Positions 59,456-64,000 of a DNA stretch of 64,000 nt are shown here, in pieces; positions within the stretch are counted from its first letter, which is position 1, and the number at the start of each line of letters is the position of its first letter. The DNA comes from Gossypium raimondii (taxonomy: Eukaryota > Streptophyta > Magnoliopsida > Malvales > Malvaceae): the NCBI RefSeq assembly GCF_025698545.1, contig NC_068567.1, positions 4,030,001 through 4,094,000 of the forward strand. The letters run 5' to 3'. The notes under the pieces are model-generated. The model did no database searches, was not told where the DNA came from, and worked only from the letters and a program-made list of their open reading frames with translations. The position numbers and the translations under genes were made by a program.

Positions 59456-62182
59456 TCATATTCTCTTCATCTGTGGGTAATTTTCAAGTAATTCTTCAAC
59501 TGACAATGAATCAGTTTCATCTTGTGGGCTCCATAGCACCTCTACACCCTAAAGGAAAAATAAAAAGAGAATTCACTTACTGGTGACATCAATGATGAAT
59601 CCAAATAAAAGCTTGGATATCATGTGAAGATTCCGGTAACTTACCTTAATTTTGCTAGAGCTGATATCTGCCAAATATTGCAAGGCTTCCTTCACGTTGT
59701 CGGTAGTGTTGATAGTAGGCAGTTTGTGAGCACCTTGAGCTGCCACCAGAACTGTTACCTGTGAATGAAACATGTTTGAAGGTTGATGAGATTGATACGG
59801 GATCGAAAAATCCAAATGAAATAGCAGAAAGAACGCTAAACCCGAACTCGTACCACTATCCGGTCCTTGTCACCTTTGTCACCATTCGAAACAACTGCTC
59901 TTTGCCTTTTAATGTTGTTGAAGTTTACCAGTGTCTCTACATCAAATTTAAGGCGTTCTTCCTTGGAAAGCCGTTGAAATTGCTTTTCAGCACTTCCAAC
60001 AGTCCAATGATGAGTTACCTATAAGACAAAATCAGTCACAATGAACTAGTTAATGTCTAGTTTTGATGGGTCTAATTATGAATGTCACCCCTATACTAAA
60101 TACTAAAATTGACTAGTGTTATTCCATTTTACTTTAATTTGTCAGACATTGTACTTCACCAAAACTGAAAAGTTAGTCCAGTTGGGTAACATTGTTAAAC
60201 TTTGCTGTTAAATCACTGACTTGGAAATCAGCAGTTTCACAATTTATATCCAAGTAATTAGTAAAAATCAATAATTCAACAATTTATATGCGACACAGAA
60301 GCAAAAATCAGCAGTTCAAGTTCATGTGATTATCAACACCTGGACTAACTTCTAGGTTTTAGTGAAGTATCAGATTTTGATAAATTAAAGTAGAGGGAGT
60401 AACTTATCAATTTTCGAGAAGTAAAGAGAAATTCAAAATCAGATCAGTTTTAATGTCCCAATAGGCTCATTAATCGCACATTTTTCTAATACACAGGAAC
60501 TGAGAACTGCAACTTTGGGACAATCTACTGGTTGGAACAAGAACAGTAAAGTTTTTAAGCTGATTAAAGCCTGCAACAAATCATGATGATATGAAGAACG
60601 AGGCAGCATTAAGTATGCAAGTTGGACTTACAGATGAATAGCCATGAAGATAGCAATGTGGATGGTGAAGCAATGATGATACAGTTTCTGAATCCAAAAA
60701 CAAAAGATGAAAAAAACACAAAAATTAGATAAAATTCTAGCAACATCGCGCTTCCAATAACTCCTGTAGAAGTGAATTAGCATTTCAGTGCTTGTCAAGT
60801 ACATCTTGATTCTCAAGGACATCGTAGAGTTTTACAACAGAGTAGTGGAGTAGCATATTATCATGTTTCATGTCATGAGGATCATTTTGTTGTTTACAAA
60901 AACCAAGGCTAATGAGACCTTGACTGAAATAGCAAAGACCGAGACCCTGAGACATTTAGCACCCAGGTTCAATTCAATTCAGTGCTTGTAAGTTGTAACT
61001 TCAAGGGGAAAAAAAAGGAAAACCTTCCAATATGATGTTCCATCCCTTTGCAGTAGAAGTGTCCGTTGTGGAGGCAATTTCGGTGAGTTCCATTTGCAAC
61101 GAACGGGCTTTCGCAGACAAGCCAACCTGAAGAAAAGAGGAAAGAAGCATTTGGTGTACTTCCTATAAGAAGATTGCATAGTATATAAACAAGCAAATTA
61201 AAAAAATTAAGGAATCCCACTCCTTTTGCCTTTAGAATTTATCTCAAGCACCAACTAGCAAATACAAAATGGAAACCAATTTCATCAAGAAAAACAGCAA
61301 AAATTAAATAATGAGGGCAGTTCCATTGTTTTGGACCCAAAGCTAACATGAGATCAACCTATTGGGATAGCCTTGACTGATATAATGGAAGGGTTTCCCA
61401 TTATAAGAAAATTTTCAAAAGCAAGTATTTTCAGCCTTTCAAGTCTATAGTAGATGCTCAATTATATGCAATTGTATACATGAAATTTTGATTTTAATTC
61501 AAATTTTGCAAACCATGAAAGCTTGTTACCGACATATAGCACCATTTTAAGTTACTTGATAAAATACAAATAATTATACTAATCCAAGGCATCTGTTTTA
61601 ATCAAAATCAGAGTTTAATGCATATACAATTAAATTAAAAATTAAAATTCATTTATATAATTGCGCTAAATCGAAGTTCAATTATCACATTACAGATTAG
61701 ATCTATATTAACCTCTAAATCAGTTGAGGGTATGTTCATCTTTTAGTTAAATGATAATGATAATAATAAAATTTGTCGATTAAGAATAGTAAAGCAAGAA
61801 ATTTAAGCATTACCTGAACTTGAAGAATACTTGTTCGATTTTGCACGATGCTACTGTATACAATAACTGAAGCTACTCCCATGAAAATGGTTAAAATTAA
61901 ATAAGAAACAGCCGCCGACGTAGGACCACTCTCTTGATCGACGCTCCTCGGGAAACCAGGCTGGGAATGATGATAATGATGATGGTGACGGTGATAAAGA
62001 TCATGATGATCGTAATGATGATAATCATCATCATTACGGTGTGATGGCGGGCTCTCTGAAGAGAAAGAAGAGCCACCCATCCGACCACCGGTAGCAGCGG
62101 AGACTTCATATAGGTGGTGGGATAATAGTAAGGTAACAACAACAGCAAGAATGGAGAGCTTTGGGAAACTCTTGAAAGCCAT
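59456..62182 (-). CDS. DUF1517 family protein with signal peptide and His-rich segment, 6 exons, 299 aa
   Basis: Exons on the minus strand: 62182-61814, 61126-61024, 60687-60632, 60018-59854, 59758-59645, 59548-59456. All junctions are GT-AG and in frame. Residues 1-29 look like a signal peptide (hydrophobic ILAVVVTLLL, then SAATGG). GGRMGGSSFSS follows, the conserved start of DUF1517 proteins. Residues ~48-76 are a His/Asp/Tyr-rich run with about 17 His. A membrane segment lies at ~92-112 (VSYLILTIFMGVASVIVYSS). The domain body is recognisable from QVQVGLSAKARSLQ, TDTSTAKGW, HPHCYLHGYSS, RLSKEERLKFDVETLVN, VTVLVAAQGAHKLP and VEVLWSPQDETDSLS. One plastid member in Arabidopsis is known in light acclimation; this one seems to enter the secretory path, so its role may differ. 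The His run may bind metal, which is inference. Confidence 0.9.
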
Positions 62183-63815
62183 TATTTTGGGGAAGATGAA
62201 ATTTCGAGTTTTTCTTTTGTAACAATCAAACTTAATGGAGTGGGTTTTGGAATCTCGATTTTAGGGTTATATTATATGTATATATATTATTATATACAAT
62301 TGAAGTACGCGTTTTCACATGCGAATTTCCTTAATTTTCTGGTAAAAACTTTGCTTCGAATACAGGTGTTCATGGTCGGACGGAGGTGAAGATTCCTCGA
62401 AAAGGAAGAGATTTTGATAAAAATATAACATTCGGATAAAAATATAGCATTAAAAATAGGTTTATAAATAAAAATGGAAGGTTTTTTAAATCGGTCGAGT
62501 TTCGAGTAAGTTTTATTGGTTGAGATTTAATTGGTAGTTTCGAATGAATTGTATTTATTTTAGCGTATTTGATTTATTATATTTTTAAAATTTATTTTTA
62601 TATAAAAAAGAATATAAAAGAATTTAATATAGTTTATCTTGGGTTCGATTTTTAATATTTTTATTTAGACTGAATTTAAACAAAATTTTAGAGCTATTTT
62701 TTGAATCGAACCCAAACTTAAAAAAACAAGCTTGTAACAATCAGATGAAAAATTGAAAATGGTTCAGATTATAACTCACAGATGCGAAATTCCACGCATT
62801 AAGACTAAAAGATGAGCACATAAAACCCGATATCAATATCACCGAGGCTTCATTGGTACTAAACGTTGCTTTTCAAACCTAATAAAATATAATATAATAT
62901 AGGATAAACTATACAATTAGTTACTCAATTACAAGTAAAGTTGCGTTTTGATCCCTTAACTAAAAATAGTTATGCTTTGGTCACTAACATATTTGAAATT
63001 TTTTTTTGCCACTTGATTGTTAAGTGGCTAACGATGTCACTTTTTTAGTTGGTATAATAATAATTTTGATTCTCATCTTTTATATTTTCTATCAATTTGA
63101 TCCCGATTCTATATAAAATAAAAATAAAACTTGAATTCTAAAACTTTCCTAAAAGTACATAGAAAATTTAAAATTTAAATAAAAATTCATAAAAATTTCA
63201 AAAGTAGATAAGGTGAGAGAAAATAGGAAAAATTAAAATTTCCTGCAACATATATTTTTAAAATACTATCTAAATTTCAACACATCATCAAAGTCATACA
63301 TATATATAAATTAATACAGAATTATAACATAATTCTGTATTTAAAAATAATATATAATATTTCACTAAAAGTAACATATTATAAATAATGAAATGTATTA
63401 ATAATACATGAAATATATACCATATTAAAATAAATAAACTAGACTAAACTGTTAGTAAAGCGAAATTTAAACACTTAAATATATCAAATAAAGATTATTA
63501 AATGAATACAATTATTTATCATTATGCTATCATCAGTCCTAAGTTGGTGTCAAGTTAATTTGTGATACCATCTCAATCAGCAATATCATTAATATTCTAT
63601 CACATACGCGTGCGTGTGGAAACCTCTATTTAGAACACAGTTGCTTGTTTAAAAATAACATATGATAAATAATGAAATGCATAGTTTGAAACTGATTAAT
63701 AATAAATGAAATATGTATAATATTAAAATAAAAAATTAAATTAAATTACAAGTAAAATGAAATATGCCTAACTGACTCGTGATACCAACTCAGTGAGTGG
63801 CTTAAATAATAGTAA

Positions 63816-63864
<49 letters not shown>

Positions 63865-64000
63865 AAGTATGACTCTATTTTCAGTCAAATTTAAGAAATA
63901 ATCTTTTAGTTAAACTATGTTTATTTGTTTCATCAAACACCGATTAGTTTAGATTATTTTACTATTATTTGACATATGAATTTAGCCTATAAATAGGCTC
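62183..64000. other. DUF1517 upstream region and gene-free right end
   Basis: A TA-rich stretch at 62265-62300 could serve the DUF1517 promoter. Part of the GGGTAAACTA MITE family lies at ~62901-63140. AT-rich DNA follows, with a related pair of strings near 63360-63430 and 63650-63730 (AACATATgATAAATAATGAA-like), and (TA)n closes at 63819-63861. No gene. Confidence 0.45.
63819..63861. repeat. (TA)n microsatellite, ~21 units
   Basis: Longest uninterrupted dinucleotide run in the window. Confidence 0.85.

Overview
The window is AT-rich plant nuclear DNA. Its few genes have GT-AG introns, and they sit in a sea of MITEs, tRNA-derived SINE-like repeats, decayed retroelements and LTRs. The gene families are those of a dicot. 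The 2.6-3.4 kb LTRs that begin TGTAACACCCC look like those I associate with cotton (Gossypium) or a close Malvaceae relative; the family and genus call is inference, because no species marker is present.

Layout. 1-3100: repeats (a fold-back MITE, SINE heads, a dead LINE RNase H domain, a 364-bp MITE). 3185-5812 (-): a seven-exon Sec14-like (CRAL-TRIO) lipid-transfer gene, 417 aa. 6200-24200: no gene that I can support; MITEs, SINE copies, a second dead RNase H domain, a duplicated 280-bp block around a telomere-like palindrome. 24218-24958 (+): a two-exon gene for a 64-aa protein that I cannot name, with a MITE in its intron. 25100-31800: dense MITEs, including a hAT-type element with a perfect 8-bp target duplication and a MITE just upstream of the next gene. 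32183-34921 (+): a seven-exon WNK kinase, 734 aa. 35000-41600: a copia-like LTR remnant, a ~95-bp satellite with hairpin units, and MITEs. 41654-56755: a 15-kb block of related long LTRs. It holds two solo LTRs with perfect 5-bp target duplications, then a rearranged nest with an LTR in opposite orientation, ~1.8-kb inverted arms, an initiator-tRNA-Met primer-binding site and a gag-leader relic. 57555-58991 (+): an intronless UGT72-type glycosyltransferase, 478 aa. 59456-62182 (-): a six-exon DUF1517 gene, 299 aa, tail-to-tail with the UGT. 62300-64000: AT-rich DNA with repeats only.

The five genes show no shared pathway; this is ordinary plant gene spacing. The most unusual signal is in the LTRs. 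At a fixed position between conserved flanks, different LTR copies carry different short tandem arrays. The units of each array are inverted repeats, and in two of the LTRs the stems differ between units by changes that keep base pairing. Other points worth a look are the UGT, which lacks two signature residues and may be under an overlapping upstream ORF, and the unnamed 64-aa gene.
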